The notes: generated by a model not told the origin, from the sequence alone. 64,000 bases of DNA from Pedobacter rhodius (GCF_027213645.1 NZ_JAPWGL010000001.1:558001-622000); one strand, 5' to 3'; counted from the first letter of the stretch, positions 44,838 to 53,701 are shown. Translations and numbers: made by a program.

Positions 44838-45407
44838 ATTAAAAGCCTTTTGTTTTGGAATCTGCAAACTTAGATAAAATTGGTTTAAACAATGTATATT
44901 AATTTCACAGCTAAGCAATTTTATAGCTTTATGTAATGATCAAAGCGTCTGTTTATTTATCTTGGAAATGAACGTTAAGCATTTCATCGGAAACTTTAGT
45001 CCCGCCATTCGCTATAGCCCCGATAGAAAAATCGGGGGCTGCCGCTGCTGTCGGGTTTAAAAAACAAAGGTTTGTATTAAGGCATCGTACTTGCAAGGAA
45101 CGAAGCAATCTTAAAGCTATGGGTTAAATGCAAAGATAAAGCTTAATAGGATGATGCTTCCTGTTTCGCAAAAGAAGGTAATCGTTTTTGGTTTTCCCGA
45201 CACTCTAATTTCTGTGACCCCGACTTAGTGGAGAACCCAAAAGAGAGAAAATCAGTCACACGTTTGACTAAAGCCCAGCCCCAATTTCTATTAAATACAT
45301 CGTATAAATAGATATAAAAACAATGTAAATTAACGCTCAAAGGCAGCTTAAAATAGCTGCTATCTTGTTTTTTTTCTTATTTTTGAACCTCAAATAAAAT
45401 ACACAAA
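44838..45407. other. Divergent intergenic region with repeat fragments
   Basis: No gene supported. A hairpin AGCCCCGAT ... ATCGGGGGCT lies at 45016-45040. At 45091-45117 a word matching the left arm of the 59.26/59.75-kb MITE-like elements (CGAAGCAATCTTAAAGC) is present without the rest of the element, so this is probably a decayed copy. The glmM promoter lies at the right end. Confidence 0.6.
45378..45385 (+). promoter_or_regulatory. -7 element of glmM
   Basis: TATTTTTG is a perfect TAnnTTTG match ending 22 nt before the GTG start at 45408. No clear -33 TTG. Confidence 0.45.
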
Positions 45408-46796
45408 GTGACTTTAATAAAATCGATTTCAGGGATAAGGGGAACCATAGGCGGACAAGCTGGAAATGGCCTTACACCGATTGACATAGTAAAATTTACA
45501 GCTGCTTTTGGCAGTTGGGTTGTACAGAAAACGGGAAACAGCAGAATTGTTTTAGGCCGCGATGCGCGTATTTCGGGCGAAATGGTTAATAATCTCGTTA
45601 TCGGAACCTTGCAGGGTTTGGGTATTGAAGTTATCGATTTAGGCTTATCGACCACGCCAACTGTAGAAGTTGCTGTACCTGATGAACAGGCTGGAGGCGG
45701 CATTATTTTAACGGCCAGCCACAACCCAAAACAGTGGAATGCCTTGAAATTATTAAATGCTAATGGCGAATTTATCAGCGATTCAGATGGTAAAGAAGTT
45801 TTAGATTTAGCTGAAAATGCGAGTTTCGAATTTGCTGATGTAGATAAATTAGGTAAGGTTGTAAAAAATGATACTTACCTGCAAAAACATATTGATAAGG
45901 TTTTAGCCTTGCCTTTGGTCGACGTTGAAGCGATTAAAAAAGCAGATTTTAAAGTGGTTATCGATTGTGTAAATTCTACAGGTGGTATTTTCATTCCCGC
46001 TTTGTTAAAGGCTTTAGGTGTTAGCAGGGTTACCGAATTGTATTGCGAGCCGAACGGGCACTTTCCACACAATCCCGAACCCTTACCTGAAAATTTAACA
46101 GAAATATCAAAAGAAGTGCAAAAACAAAATGCCGATTTAGGCATAGTGGTTGACCCCGATGTCGACCGTTTGTGTTTCGTGAATGAAGATGGAAGCATGT
46201 TTGGCGAAGAATATACTTTAGTAGCGGTTGCGGATTATGTGTTGAAAAACACACCAGGCAATACCGTTTCTAATCTTTCTTCAACACGTGCACTACGCGA
46301 TGTTACAGAAAAATCTGGCTCAGAATACAATGCATCGGCAGTTGGCGAGGTAAATGTGGTTAACAAAATGAAAGAAACCAATGCAGTAATCGGCGGTGAG
46401 GGTAACGGTGGAATTATTTATCCGGAATCGCATTACGGTAGAGATGCTTTGGTTGGAATTGCTTTGTTTTTAACGCACCTGGCTAAATTTGGTAAGTCTA
46501 TTTCTGTTTTACGCAGCAGCTATCCTCAATACCATATCTCGAAAAATAAAATTACCCTTACGCCAGAAATGGATATCGATAATTTATTGAAACAGGTAGA
46601 AGAAAAATATAAAAGCCAGCCTTACAGCACAATCGATGGTTTAAAAATCGAGTTCGATAAAACATGGGTGCATTTGCGCCGTTCTAATACCGAACCGATT
46701 ATTCGAATTTACAGTGAGGCCGAAAATGAAACTGTTGCCGAAAGTTTGGCCAACAAAATTATTTCTGATATAAAAGAAATCCTTAAATTGAATTAG
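45408..46796 (+). CDS. glmM: Phosphoglucosamine mutase (GlmM-type phosphohexomutase)
   Basis: 462 residues from a GTG start, in agreement with the family N-terminus (LIKSISGIRGTIGG). The phosphoserine loop is TASHNP with Ser104, the metal loop is DPDVDRL, the sugar loop is GGEGNGGIIYPE, and the phosphate loop is RRSNTEPIIRIY. It interconverts glucosamine-6-P and glucosamine-1-P for UDP-GlcNAc and peptidoglycan synthesis. The sugar loop is not the textbook GEGSGH, so a phosphoglucomutase/phosphomannomutase role cannot be excluded. It is 3 nt from the cysteine desulfurase gene. Confidence 0.8.
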   Translation: MTLIKSISGIRGTIGGQAGNGLTPIDIVKFTAAFGSWVVQKTGNSRIVLGRDARISGEMVNNLVIGTLQGLGIEVIDLGLSTTPTVEVAVPDEQAGGGIILTASHNPKQWNALKLLNANGEFISDSDGKEVLDLAENASFEFADVDKLGKVVKNDTYLQKHIDKVLALPLVDVEAIKKADFKVVIDCVNSTGGIFIPALLKALGVSRVTELYCEPNGHFPHNPEPLPENLTEISKEVQKQNADLGIVVDPDVDRLCFVNEDGSMFGEEYTLVAVADYVLKNTPGNTVSNLSSTRALRDVTEKSGSEYNASAVGEVNVVNKMKETNAVIGGEGNGGIIYPESHYGRDALVGIALFLTHLAKFGKSISVLRSSYPQYHISKNKITLTPEMDIDNLLKQVEEKYKSQPYSTIDGLKIEFDKTWVHLRRSNTEPIIRIYSEAENETVAESLANKIISDIKEILKLN

Positions 46797-46799
46797 CAC

Positions 46800-47948
46800 A
46801 TGAAAAGAGTTTATTTAGATAATGCAGCTACAACGCCTTTAGATGCGGCTGTAATCGCTGAAATGACAAACGTGATGGAGAACTATTTTGGTAATCCATC
46901 GGCTATTCATGCGCTTGGTCGTGAGGTTAGAACCTTGGTTGAGAAAGCCCGTAAAACGGTTGCAAATCTTTTGGGTGCTTCACCGTCAGAAATTTTCTTT
47001 ACTTCAGGCGGTACCGAAGCGGATAATACGGCCATTCGTTGCGGTATATCTGCTTATGGGATTAAACATGCCATCACTTCAAAAATTGAGCACCATGCAG
47101 TTGAGCATACGCTAAATATGATGCTTAAAAATGGAGAAATTGAGAAGTTAAGTTTCGTTAACATCGATGAAAAAGGTAATGTAGATTACGCCCATTTAGA
47201 AGAGTTATTGCAAAACAACGAGCGTACTTTTGTATCGTTAATGCATGCGAACAACGAATTGGGCACACTAACCGATATGATTAAAGTTGGCGATATCTGC
47301 GAAAAATATAACGCGATTTATCATGCAGATACCGTTCAAACCATGGGACATTATGTACATAACGTGCGTGAGTTAAAAGCGCATTTCATTGTTTGTGCAG
47401 CACATAAACTTCATGGCCCGAAAGGTGTGGGTTTCCTGTATGTAAACAGCAACATTAAAATTCCACCGATGATTTATGGTGGCGCACAAGAGCGTAATAT
47501 GCGGGGCGGAACGGAAAATGTTTACGGCATTGTTGGTTTAGCTAAAGCTCTGGAAATTGCTTACGCGGAGATGGAGCAACACCAAAACCATATTCAAGGA
47601 CTAAAAGATTATTTGAAAGAGGCTTTAGTTGCAGAAATTCCGGGTATTGCTTTCAATGGTGAAACCGATGCAGATAAAAGTCTTTATACGGTATTAAACG
47701 TATCTTTCCCTGAAATGGATATGGCCGATATGTTGTTGTTTAATTTAGATATTAACGGGATTTGCGCTTCAGGCGGAAGTGCCTGTTCGTCAGGATCGAA
47801 CATCGGTTCGCATGTTTTAAATGGCATTAAAGCCGATCCAAATCGTCCGTCTGTTCGTTTTTCCTTCAGCAAATTCACTACAAAAGAGGAATTGGATTAT
47901 GTAATTGAAAAAGTTAAAATGGTGGTTAAGCAGAATGCTTTAGCCTAA
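46800..47948 (+). CDS. Cysteine desulfurase (NifS/IscS family)
   Basis: 382 residues. PLP-enzyme features: YLDNAATTPLD start, TSGGTEADNTAI, KIEHHAVEH, the PLP lysine in AAHKLHGPKGVGF, and the catalytic Cys in GGSACSSGS. It takes sulfur from cysteine for Fe-S clusters or tRNA thiolation. The size and the SACSSGS loop point to the IscS-like class I group. No iscU or iscA is adjacent, so the pathway it feeds is not visible. It is co-directional with glmM and followed by a terminator. Confidence 0.93.
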   Translation: MKRVYLDNAATTPLDAAVIAEMTNVMENYFGNPSAIHALGREVRTLVEKARKTVANLLGASPSEIFFTSGGTEADNTAIRCGISAYGIKHAITSKIEHHAVEHTLNMMLKNGEIEKLSFVNIDEKGNVDYAHLEELLQNNERTFVSLMHANNELGTLTDMIKVGDICEKYNAIYHADTVQTMGHYVHNVRELKAHFIVCAAHKLHGPKGVGFLYVNSNIKIPPMIYGGAQERNMRGGTENVYGIVGLAKALEIAYAEMEQHQNHIQGLKDYLKEALVAEIPGIAFNGETDADKSLYTVLNVSFPEMDMADMLLFNLDINGICASGGSACSSGSNIGSHVLNGIKADPNRPSVRFSFSKFTTKEELDYVIEKVKMVVKQNALA

Positions 47949-47971
47949 AATATCATTAACCAAATAGGAAC

Positions 47972-47999
47972 AGTCTCGGAGCAATTCGGGACTTTTTTT
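47972..47999 (+). terminator. Intrinsic terminator after the cysteine desulfurase gene
   Basis: AGTCTCG pairs with CGGGACT (7 bp, one T-G pair) and is followed by seven T. Confidence 0.85.
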
Positions 48000-48019
48000 G
48001 TGGAGTTTTTTTTAAAGTA

Positions 48020-48345
48020 TCTCCCTGGTTGGTGGCCCACCAACCATAAATATTGGCCGGTTAAAAGCTCGTAGAAGTGCTCGGTTTTGTTTCTTTTTAT
48101 CAAGAAAAAAGAAAGAGTCGTTCCGGCGGCGAGGTAAATAAATACGCCCTTGCATATCAACGCCATGGTTGGTGGCCCATCTCCCTGGTTGGTGGCCCAC
48201 CAACCATAAATATTGGCCGGTTAAAAGCTCGTAGAAGTGCTCGGTGTTGTTTCTTTTTATCAAGAAAAAAGAAAGAGTCATTCCGGCGGCGAGGTAAATA
48301 AATACGCTCTCGCATATCAACGCCATGGTTGGTGGCCCACCAACC
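48020..48345. repeat. REP/BIME cluster left of the RAYT gene
   Basis: Two ~160-bp direct repeats begin at 48021 and 48181 (CTCCCTGG). Each opens with the perfect 19-bp palindrome GGTTGGTGGCCCACCAACC (48027-48045 and 48187-48205). A half palindrome lies at 48167-48179 and another full one at 48327-48345. Inside each repeat is a second inverted repeat, TTTCTTTTT / AAAAAAGAAA. The two copies differ at only a few positions. The long minus-strand reading frame over them is an artefact of the repeat. Confidence 0.9.
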
Positions 48346-48378
48346 ATAAATATTGGCTGGCCATACATAAAAATGTTA

Positions 48379-48939
48379 TTAAAATCTATCTCTGTAGTTA
48401 GTTAGAATTTTAAATTCATCAACGCCATTTTCATAAAAAGTAGCGGAAGACCACCGATAATCTTCAGGCCGAGTCACTAAATTCCACCTTTCTTGAAGCG
48501 GGTTATTATGCATGTAGTTTAGTTTTTGTTCTAAAACATGAATATTAAACAGGTCTATTGCAAGTGGATCTCTTTGCCATATTCTATAGCTTCTGTCAGA
48601 CTCGCGAACCAAAAAGTGTTTTAATATTTGGGGATAGTTTATAATTAAATCTTTTTTTAATTCGTGAGAAGTTTCTTTTAGAAAACTCGAAGTTGGCTTT
48701 TCCTTTCCATTTGGTTTTATAGGTTTTAAAATAATATGAATATGATTTGGCATAATCACAAAACCATAAACTTCAATAAATTTATGGTCGACGAGTTTTT
48801 TTAATGAATCGATCACAATTTTTTTGTACGGCTCTGGATTGAGTAGCTTTTTCCAGTTCTTAATAGTACATGTCCAAAAATAAGTTTCGTTGTATTCCAG
48901 GAATGATTTTCTTCTATTTTTAAAAATATCAGAATTCAT
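48379..48939 (-). CDS. REP-associated tyrosine transposase (RAYT, Y1/HUH family)
   Basis: 186 residues. The Y1 transposase core is present: YFWTCTIKNWKKLL, the HUH motif in VIMPNHIHIIL (His66 and His68), and the catalytic Tyr142 in LNYMHNNPLQERW, then a WSSA end as in TnpA_REP proteins. RAYTs are single-copy domesticated relatives of IS200/IS605 transposases that nick and mobilise REP palindromes. The gene is bracketed by palindromes on both sides (48027-48345 and 48987-49058), the layout expected if it maintains this REP family. No terminal IS ends or accessory TnpB are seen. Confidence 0.92.
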   Translation of the reverse strand: MNSDIFKNRRKSFLEYNETYFWTCTIKNWKKLLNPEPYKKIVIDSLKKLVDHKFIEVYGFVIMPNHIHIILKPIKPNGKEKPTSSFLKETSHELKKDLIINYPQILKHFLVRESDRSYRIWQRDPLAIDLFNIHVLEQKLNYMHNNPLQERWNLVTRPEDYRWSSATFYENGVDEFKILTNYRDRF

Positions 48940-48986
48940 ATAAATACATTTTTACTAATATAATAAAATATGGCATTTCTTGGAGA

Positions 48987-49170
48987 GGTTGGTGGGCCAC
49001 CAACCACGGATGGAGAGATTTTTTTGAAAGTGTCTCCCTGGTTGGTGGCCCACCAACCATAAATATTGGCCGGTTAAAAGCTCGCAGAAGTGCTCGGTTT
49101 TGTTTCTTTTTATCAAGAAAAAAGAAAGAGTCGTTCCGGCGGTGAGGAATAAAAATACGCCCTTGCATAT
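48987..49170. repeat. REP/BIME cluster right of the RAYT gene
   Basis: One palindrome at 48987-49005 has the opposite centre base (GGTTGGTGG-G-CCACCAACC), i.e. inverted orientation, and carries GGAG next to its 5' side. A second at 49040-49058 starts a third copy of the long repeat seen at 48021 and 48181, which runs to about 49170 (CTTGCATATC). With the left cluster there are five full palindromes and one half. Confidence 0.9.
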
Positions 49171-49387
49171 CTCAAAATAAAGCCTTAAATTTAATTAAGA
49201 TAAAGGCAATCCAATTTGCCAATAAAATATAGGTCCTAAACGAAACCTTATCAAAAAAACCCATGGTATAAGGTTAAGCAAATTTCACAAGAGCTTTTTG
49301 ATTTCTTGAAAGGAGAGTCAATATAAATTTGTTTTAAAATTATTAAACCCACGAAAGCAATCAAAGCTTTCTATAAATCTTATCGTT
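49171..49387. other. Spacer right of the REP module
   Basis: About 217 bp, AT-rich. I see no gene, promoter or repeat in it. Confidence 0.3.
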
Positions 49388-49588
49388 ATGGAAAATTATC
49401 AAACCAATCCGCAATCAACAAATGTTGAGACTGGAAAACTATTCGCAGAAAGAAAGCATATCTATAAATTCATTTTAGCACCGTTTTCGTTTGAATCTTC
49501 ACATCACTTTAACAAAATTCATAAACGAAAATTTAATTCTTTCGGCTGTATACATGAATTGAGGAAATTGTCGGGCTCAATGCTTTAA
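49388..49588 (+). CDS. Small hypothetical protein, probably a degenerate paralogue of the next gene
   Basis: 66 residues beginning MENYQTNPQ. Its end, KRKFNSFGCIHELRKLSGSML, aligns position by position with KGRKNNSFGPGHEPGTTPGSGI of the next small gene (shared N-S-F-G, H-E and G-S), and the DNA under it is also similar. Gly and Pro of that tail have been replaced by larger residues here, so this copy may be decaying. No domain is recognised and the ribosome-binding region is unremarkable. Confidence 0.4.
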   Translation: MENYQTNPQSTNVETGKLFAERKHIYKFILAPFSFESSHHFNKIHKRKFNSFGCIHELRKLSGSML

Positions 49589-49725
49589 GCTTTAATTCAG
49601 AATAGCTATTGCAATCTTTTTTTGGAAAGGAAAAGGAATTGTTACGCCTAAACCCATTCCCAAAAGAACTAATAAAAACAATATTATTTTTCACTTGTTC
49701 ATTTAATATATCAAATTGAAAAACC

Positions 49726-49929
49726 ATGGAAAATAATAAAGAAAAAGGTAAAGTTGTTGAGAATGACTTGCTAAATAGAACCGCAGAAGATATTAAAGAA
49801 GATAGAACGCTTGATGAAAACAAATCGTCTAAAGTTGGAACTAACTTATTTAACAAAGATAAAGGCCGTAAAAATAATTCTTTTGGCCCGGGTCATGAGC
49901 CAGGTACAACACCAGGTTCAGGTATATAG
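49726..49929 (+). CDS. Small hydrophilic protein with Gly/Pro-rich NSFG tail
   Basis: 67 residues, highly charged and probably disordered (MENNKEKGKVVENDLL to DENKSSKVGTNLF), ending NNSFGPGHEPGTTPGSGI. No TM helix or signal. It has its own terminator 37 nt downstream, which supports a real gene. I know of no function. The related ORF 340 nt upstream suggests a small local family. Confidence 0.6.
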   Translation: MENNKEKGKVVENDLLNRTAEDIKEDRTLDENKSSKVGTNLFNKDKGRKNNSFGPGHEPGTTPGSGI

Positions 49930-49965
49930 GAACATATTAAATTACGAGCGAAAATTATTAAATTT

Positions 49966-49992
49966 AAGCCACAGCATTTGTTGTGGCTTTTT
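49966..49992 (+). terminator. Intrinsic terminator after the small NSFG-tail gene
   Basis: The 8-bp stem AAGCCACA / TGTGGCTT (49966-49973 with 49982-49989) is followed by TTT. The T-tail is short. Confidence 0.65.
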
Positions 49993-50006
49993 AAGTTAAT
50001 CTCAAA

Positions 50007-50906
50007 ATGGAAAGAAGAAATTTTATCAAAAATTCGGCCTTGGCAATGGCCTTGCTATCAATTTATAAAACAGATGTTTTTGCGCAGCAGGAAATACTTC
50101 GGGCATATAATTTCAAGCCTTTAAGAAATAACGTCGGCATTTTTACCGAACAAGGCGGAACCATCGGCTGGCTCAATTCATCAAATGGTTTTGTTGTGGT
50201 TGATGCACAGTTTCCAACTTCGGCTCCGCATGTTATCGAGGAGCTTAAAAAACTTGGAGAAAAACCATTCAGATACTTAATTAATACCCACCATCATGGC
50301 GATCATACCGCAGGAAATATCGCTTTTAAAGGTTTAGCTGAAAAAGTAGTAGCGCATCAAAATTCACTGGTAAATCAAAAAAAAGGCGCAGAGCAGGCGA
50401 ATAATTTAGATAAGCAATTACTGCCCGATACGACATTTGGTACCGGTTGGAAAGCAAAGGTAGGAAACGAAAAAATCAGTGCTTATTATTATGGTTCCGG
50501 TCATACCAATGGGGATGCAGTTTATCATTTCGAGGATGCAAATATCGTTCACGTTGGCGATTTAGTATTTAACCGTAGATTTCCATATATCGATAGAGAA
50601 AACGGCGCACATATCGGTAATTGGATTACGGCGTTGGATAAAATCCAAAATCAATTTGATAAAGACACGTTGTTCATTTGGGGACATAGTTTAGACCCCG
50701 AAAAAGTAACCGGAACAAAAGCAGATGTAAAGGCGTATCAGGATTATCTGAAAAACCTGATGGCTTATGTTGGCGGTGAAATTAAAGCAGGAAAATCGAA
50801 AGAAGATATTCTGAAAGCAACTACAATTCCAAATGCTCCGGAATGGCAGGGCGATGGGATTCAAAGAAGCTTAACCGCTGCTTATGATGAATTGAAAGGG
50901 GTTTAA
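50007..50906 (+). CDS. Exported MBL-fold metallo-hydrolase
   Basis: 299 residues. The N-terminus MERRNFIKNSALAMALLS carries a twin-arginine-like RRNFIK motif and an AQ cleavage region near 27. Zinc ligands: HHHGDH at 95-100, a later His in GSGHTNGD and an Asp in VHVGDLVFNRR. The architecture resembles periplasmic subclass B3-like or quinoprotein-associated MBL hydrolases; beta-lactamase activity is possible but not indicated. The substrate is unknown. Export as a folded metalloprotein by Tat is suggested by the motif. Confidence 0.83.
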   Translation: MERRNFIKNSALAMALLSIYKTDVFAQQEILRAYNFKPLRNNVGIFTEQGGTIGWLNSSNGFVVVDAQFPTSAPHVIEELKKLGEKPFRYLINTHHHGDHTAGNIAFKGLAEKVVAHQNSLVNQKKGAEQANNLDKQLLPDTTFGTGWKAKVGNEKISAYYYGSGHTNGDAVYHFEDANIVHVGDLVFNRRFPYIDRENGAHIGNWITALDKIQNQFDKDTLFIWGHSLDPEKVTGTKADVKAYQDYLKNLMAYVGGEIKAGKSKEDILKATTIPNAPEWQGDGIQRSLTAAYDELKGV

Positions 50907-50916
50907 CATTTAGCTA

Positions 50917-50952
50917 CAGATTCGCAGATTTCAAAAATAATCTGTGAATCTG
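50917..50952. repeat. Inverted repeat after the MBL gene
   Basis: CAGATTCGCAGATT pairs with AATCTGTGAATCTG (14 bp, one mismatch) over an 8-nt loop. It lies 10 nt after the stop. The T-tail is weak, so it may be a dispersed repeat rather than a terminator. Confidence 0.55.
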
Positions 50953-51054
50953 TGGCAGCATTCCTCCAAATTTTTCTTCAATTTATAAACATTCTATATT
51001 TAAAATAAATCTAAACAGCCGTTCCAAAACTGTTACAAGCTAACCCTTATCTGC

Positions 51055-51062
51055 TATATTTG
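51055..51062 (+). promoter_or_regulatory. -7 element of cydAB
   Basis: TATATTTG is a perfect TAnnTTTG match ending 25 nt before the cydA ATG. Only a degenerate TGTTAC lies near the -33 position. Confidence 0.5.
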
Positions 51063-51087
51063 TGTTAAACTAAATCCAATAGCAGAT

Positions 51088-52413
51088 ATGGATGATTTTT
51101 TAGCAGCCCGCTCCCAAATGGCCTTATCATTAGGCTTTCACATTATCTTTTCCTGCATCGGTATGGTTATGCCTTTTTTCATGGCCGTTTCACACTATAA
51201 ATGGTTAAAAACTAATGATGAGGTTTATAAAAATTTAACGAAAGCCTGGAGCAAAGGTGTAGCGATTTTCTTCGCAACGGGTGCAGTATCCGGTACCATG
51301 TTATCTTTCGAACTGGGTTTATTATGGCCAAAGTTTATGGAACATGCCGGTCCAATTTTCGGGATGCCATTTTCGCTTGAGGGAACTGCTTTTTTTATTG
51401 AAGCAATCGCTTTAGGATTTTTCCTTTACGGTTGGAATAAACTGAATAAATGGTTTCATTGGTTTACCGGGATGGTTGTTGGTGTAAGTGGTTTAGCATC
51501 AGGGATTTTAGTTGTTGCAGCAAATGCCTGGATGAACAGCCCGGCAGGCTTTGACTTTGTAAACGGAAAATATTTGAATATCGACCCAATCCAGGCAATG
51601 TTTAACAAGGCCTGGTTTTCGCAGGCATTGCATATGTGTTTAGCAGCATTTACGGCAACGGGCTTCGCGGTTGCAGGCGTTCATGCGCTTATGATTTTAA
51701 GGGATCAGAATAAGGAATTTCATTTCAAAGCATTTAAAATAGCCGCAACTTTTGCTTGTATTGGCGCATTATTGCAGCCTTTAAGCGGCGATATTTCAGC
51801 TAAGGATGTTGCTGAAAGACAGCCGGCTAAGCTTGCCGCTATGGAAGCGCTTTACAAAACAGAAAAGCCTGCACCGCTTTTAATTGGTGGAATAGTAAAC
51901 GAAAAAGATAAAACCGTTAAAGGCGCAATTAAAATACCGGGGGCACTCAGCTTTCTTGCACACGGCGATTTCAAAGCTGAAGTAAAGGGATTGGATAAAA
52001 TTCCGGAAAATGAACATCCACCTGTGGCGGTAACACACTATGCATTTCAAATTATGGTAGGGATAGGTACATTACTTGCTTTAATTTCACTTGTATACTT
52101 CATCAATTTAATCAGGAAAAGATCACTTTTAGAGAAACGCTGGTTACTTAAATTGTTTGTATTGGCCGTTCCTTTGGGATATATTGCACTCGAGGCCGGC
52201 TGGGTTGTAACTGAAGTTGGGCGCCAGCCCTGGATTATTTACGGTATTATGCGCACTAAAGATGCCGTAACGCCCATGCCCGGGATAGCCTATTCATTTT
52301 ATATTTTCTCGGCGATTTATTTATCACTGAGTTGCATTGTAACCTTTTTGCTTTACCGTCAGATAAAAATGGTTCCGGTACTTTACAATAAAACAAACCA
52401 CAATGACCAATAA
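51088..52413 (+). CDS. cydA: Cytochrome bd ubiquinol oxidase subunit I
   Basis: 441 residues, the compact form with a short Q-loop. The MALSLGFHIIFSCIGM helix contains the N-terminal heme-ligand His, and GTMLSFELGLLWPKFM and the GWVVTEVGRQPWIIYGIMRT motif are conserved. Nine TM helices are expected. It oxidises quinol and, with CydB, reduces O2 to water with high affinity at the inner membrane. A short soluble stretch (about 245-310; SGDISAKDVAERQPAKLAAMEAL) is the quinol-binding loop. It is followed 76 nt later by cydB; no cydX or cydDC is visible nearby. Confidence 0.95.
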   Translation: MDDFLAARSQMALSLGFHIIFSCIGMVMPFFMAVSHYKWLKTNDEVYKNLTKAWSKGVAIFFATGAVSGTMLSFELGLLWPKFMEHAGPIFGMPFSLEGTAFFIEAIALGFFLYGWNKLNKWFHWFTGMVVGVSGLASGILVVAANAWMNSPAGFDFVNGKYLNIDPIQAMFNKAWFSQALHMCLAAFTATGFAVAGVHALMILRDQNKEFHFKAFKIAATFACIGALLQPLSGDISAKDVAERQPAKLAAMEALYKTEKPAPLLIGGIVNEKDKTVKGAIKIPGALSFLAHGDFKAEVKGLDKIPENEHPPVAVTHYAFQIMVGIGTLLALISLVYFINLIRKRSLLEKRWLLKLFVLAVPLGYIALEAGWVVTEVGRQPWIIYGIMRTKDAVTPMPGIAYSFYIFSAIYLSLSCIVTFLLYRQIKMVPVLYNKTNHNDQ

Positions 52414-52489
52414 CCAAATTGCAATAATCAACTGGAGTAACATGTTAAAATCGGTGTAATTATCTAATCTGTGTAATCATTTTCATAAT

Positions 52490-53494
52490 ATGGAATACGT
52501 TGTAATCACCTTTTTATGTTTGGGAATTTTGCTTTATTTCCTTTTAGGAGGAGCCGATTTTGGTGCCGGTATTATTGAGTTATTTACCTCAACAGAAAAC
52601 CGGAGCAGAACACGTAAAACCATGTATCAGGCGATTGGTCCGGTTTGGGAAGCGAACCACATGTGGCTCATTATTGCTATTGTTATCCTCTTTGTAGGTT
52701 TTCCGCACATTTACACAACCATGTCGGTTTATCTCCATATCCCTTTGCTCATTATGCTCATAGGCATTATTGCCCGCGGTACAGCCTTTGTTTTCCGCCA
52801 TTACGATGCGGTTAAAGATGATATGCAGTGGCTTTACAACCGGATTTTCAGGTATTCCAGTTTCGTTACACCTTTATTTTTGGGTATAATCGCAGGCAGT
52901 GTAATTTCCGGTCATATCGATACCGATGCAAAAGATTTTCTATCCGCTTATATTTACAGCTGGTTGAACTGGTTTTCTGTTGCTGTGGGTTTATTTACGG
53001 TTGCATTATGTGGGTTTCTTGCTGCTATTTACCTTATTGGTGAAACAGATAACGACCATGATAAACGTCGTTTTATTAAAAAAGCAGAATACATGAATAT
53101 CTCGGCGGTAATTTTTGGTGCGATGGTTTTCATCGCAGCACAATTTGATAATATTCCCCTAATCGACTGGGTTTTCAGAAATACAGTTGGCGTAACAGCA
53201 ATCATTTTGGCAAGCTTTTCGCTGATTTTGCTGTGGTACCTACTAATTAAAGGCAAAACTAAAGTGTTAAGAATTTTGGCAGGTTTCCAGGTTACGATGA
53301 TTTTAGTAGCCATTAGTTATGCCCACTTTCCAAACTTTATCAGATTAAAAAACGGGAGCGCAATTTCACTTTTTGAAACCGTGGGGCCAGAGAAAACGAT
53401 TTATAGTTTAGGATTGGCTTTGCTACTGGGTAGTGTTTTGATTTTGCCTTTTCTTGGCTATTTGTTTTACAAGTTTCAGAAGAAAGAGGAGTAG
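52490..53494 (+). CDS. cydB: Cytochrome bd ubiquinol oxidase subunit II
   Basis: 334 residues with eight to nine TM helices. Signature pieces: YFLLGGADFGAGIIEL, the AIGPVWEANHMWLII helix, FRHYDAVKDDMQWLYNRIF and the IVGGS-type helix FLGIIAGSVISGH. It pairs with CydA to complete the oxidase. The 76-nt gap from cydA contains low-complexity AT-rich words but no gene. Confidence 0.95.
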   Translation: MEYVVITFLCLGILLYFLLGGADFGAGIIELFTSTENRSRTRKTMYQAIGPVWEANHMWLIIAIVILFVGFPHIYTTMSVYLHIPLLIMLIGIIARGTAFVFRHYDAVKDDMQWLYNRIFRYSSFVTPLFLGIIAGSVISGHIDTDAKDFLSAYIYSWLNWFSVAVGLFTVALCGFLAAIYLIGETDNDHDKRRFIKKAEYMNISAVIFGAMVFIAAQFDNIPLIDWVFRNTVGVTAIILASFSLILLWYLLIKGKTKVLRILAGFQVTMILVAISYAHFPNFIRLKNGSAISLFETVGPEKTIYSLGLALLLGSVLILPFLGYLFYKFQKKEE

Positions 53495-53539
53495 ATTTTA
53501 TAATTAGACATCAATTGTTAAGTTTCAATAAAAAAGCGT

Positions 53540-53623
53540 CGTCATCTCGACTGGAACGCAGTGAGATGAAGAGATCTACCTAGTTTGATTTCTCGGCTGC
53601 TTTGCACTCCGCTCGGAATGACG
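53540..53623. repeat. Imperfect inverted-repeat element after cydB
   Basis: About 84 bp opening CGTCATCTCGACTGG and closing CTCGGAATGACG; the ends pair imperfectly (CGTCAT...ATGACG plus scattered matches). The end words resemble GTCATTGCGAGG-type ends of the elements at 59.26 and 59.75 kb, so it may be a related dispersed repeat. Confidence 0.55.
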
Positions 53624-53701
53624 ATGCATATAAGTATTATTCAAACGGAAAAGAGCATCTGTTTGCAAATGCCCTTTTCTAATTTATTCTTGATTTTTTA
53701 T

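Noticed and set aside
48012-48368. Minus-strand ORF with internal repeats in the REP cluster
   Set aside because: It is the translation of two copies of the non-coding 160-bp repeat; the repeated protein segments simply mirror the DNA repeats.
48020-49170. Complete insertion sequence
   Set aside because: The Y1-type gene is not flanked by IS200/IS605 ends or accompanied by tnpB; repeated palindromes on both sides fit a RAYT better.
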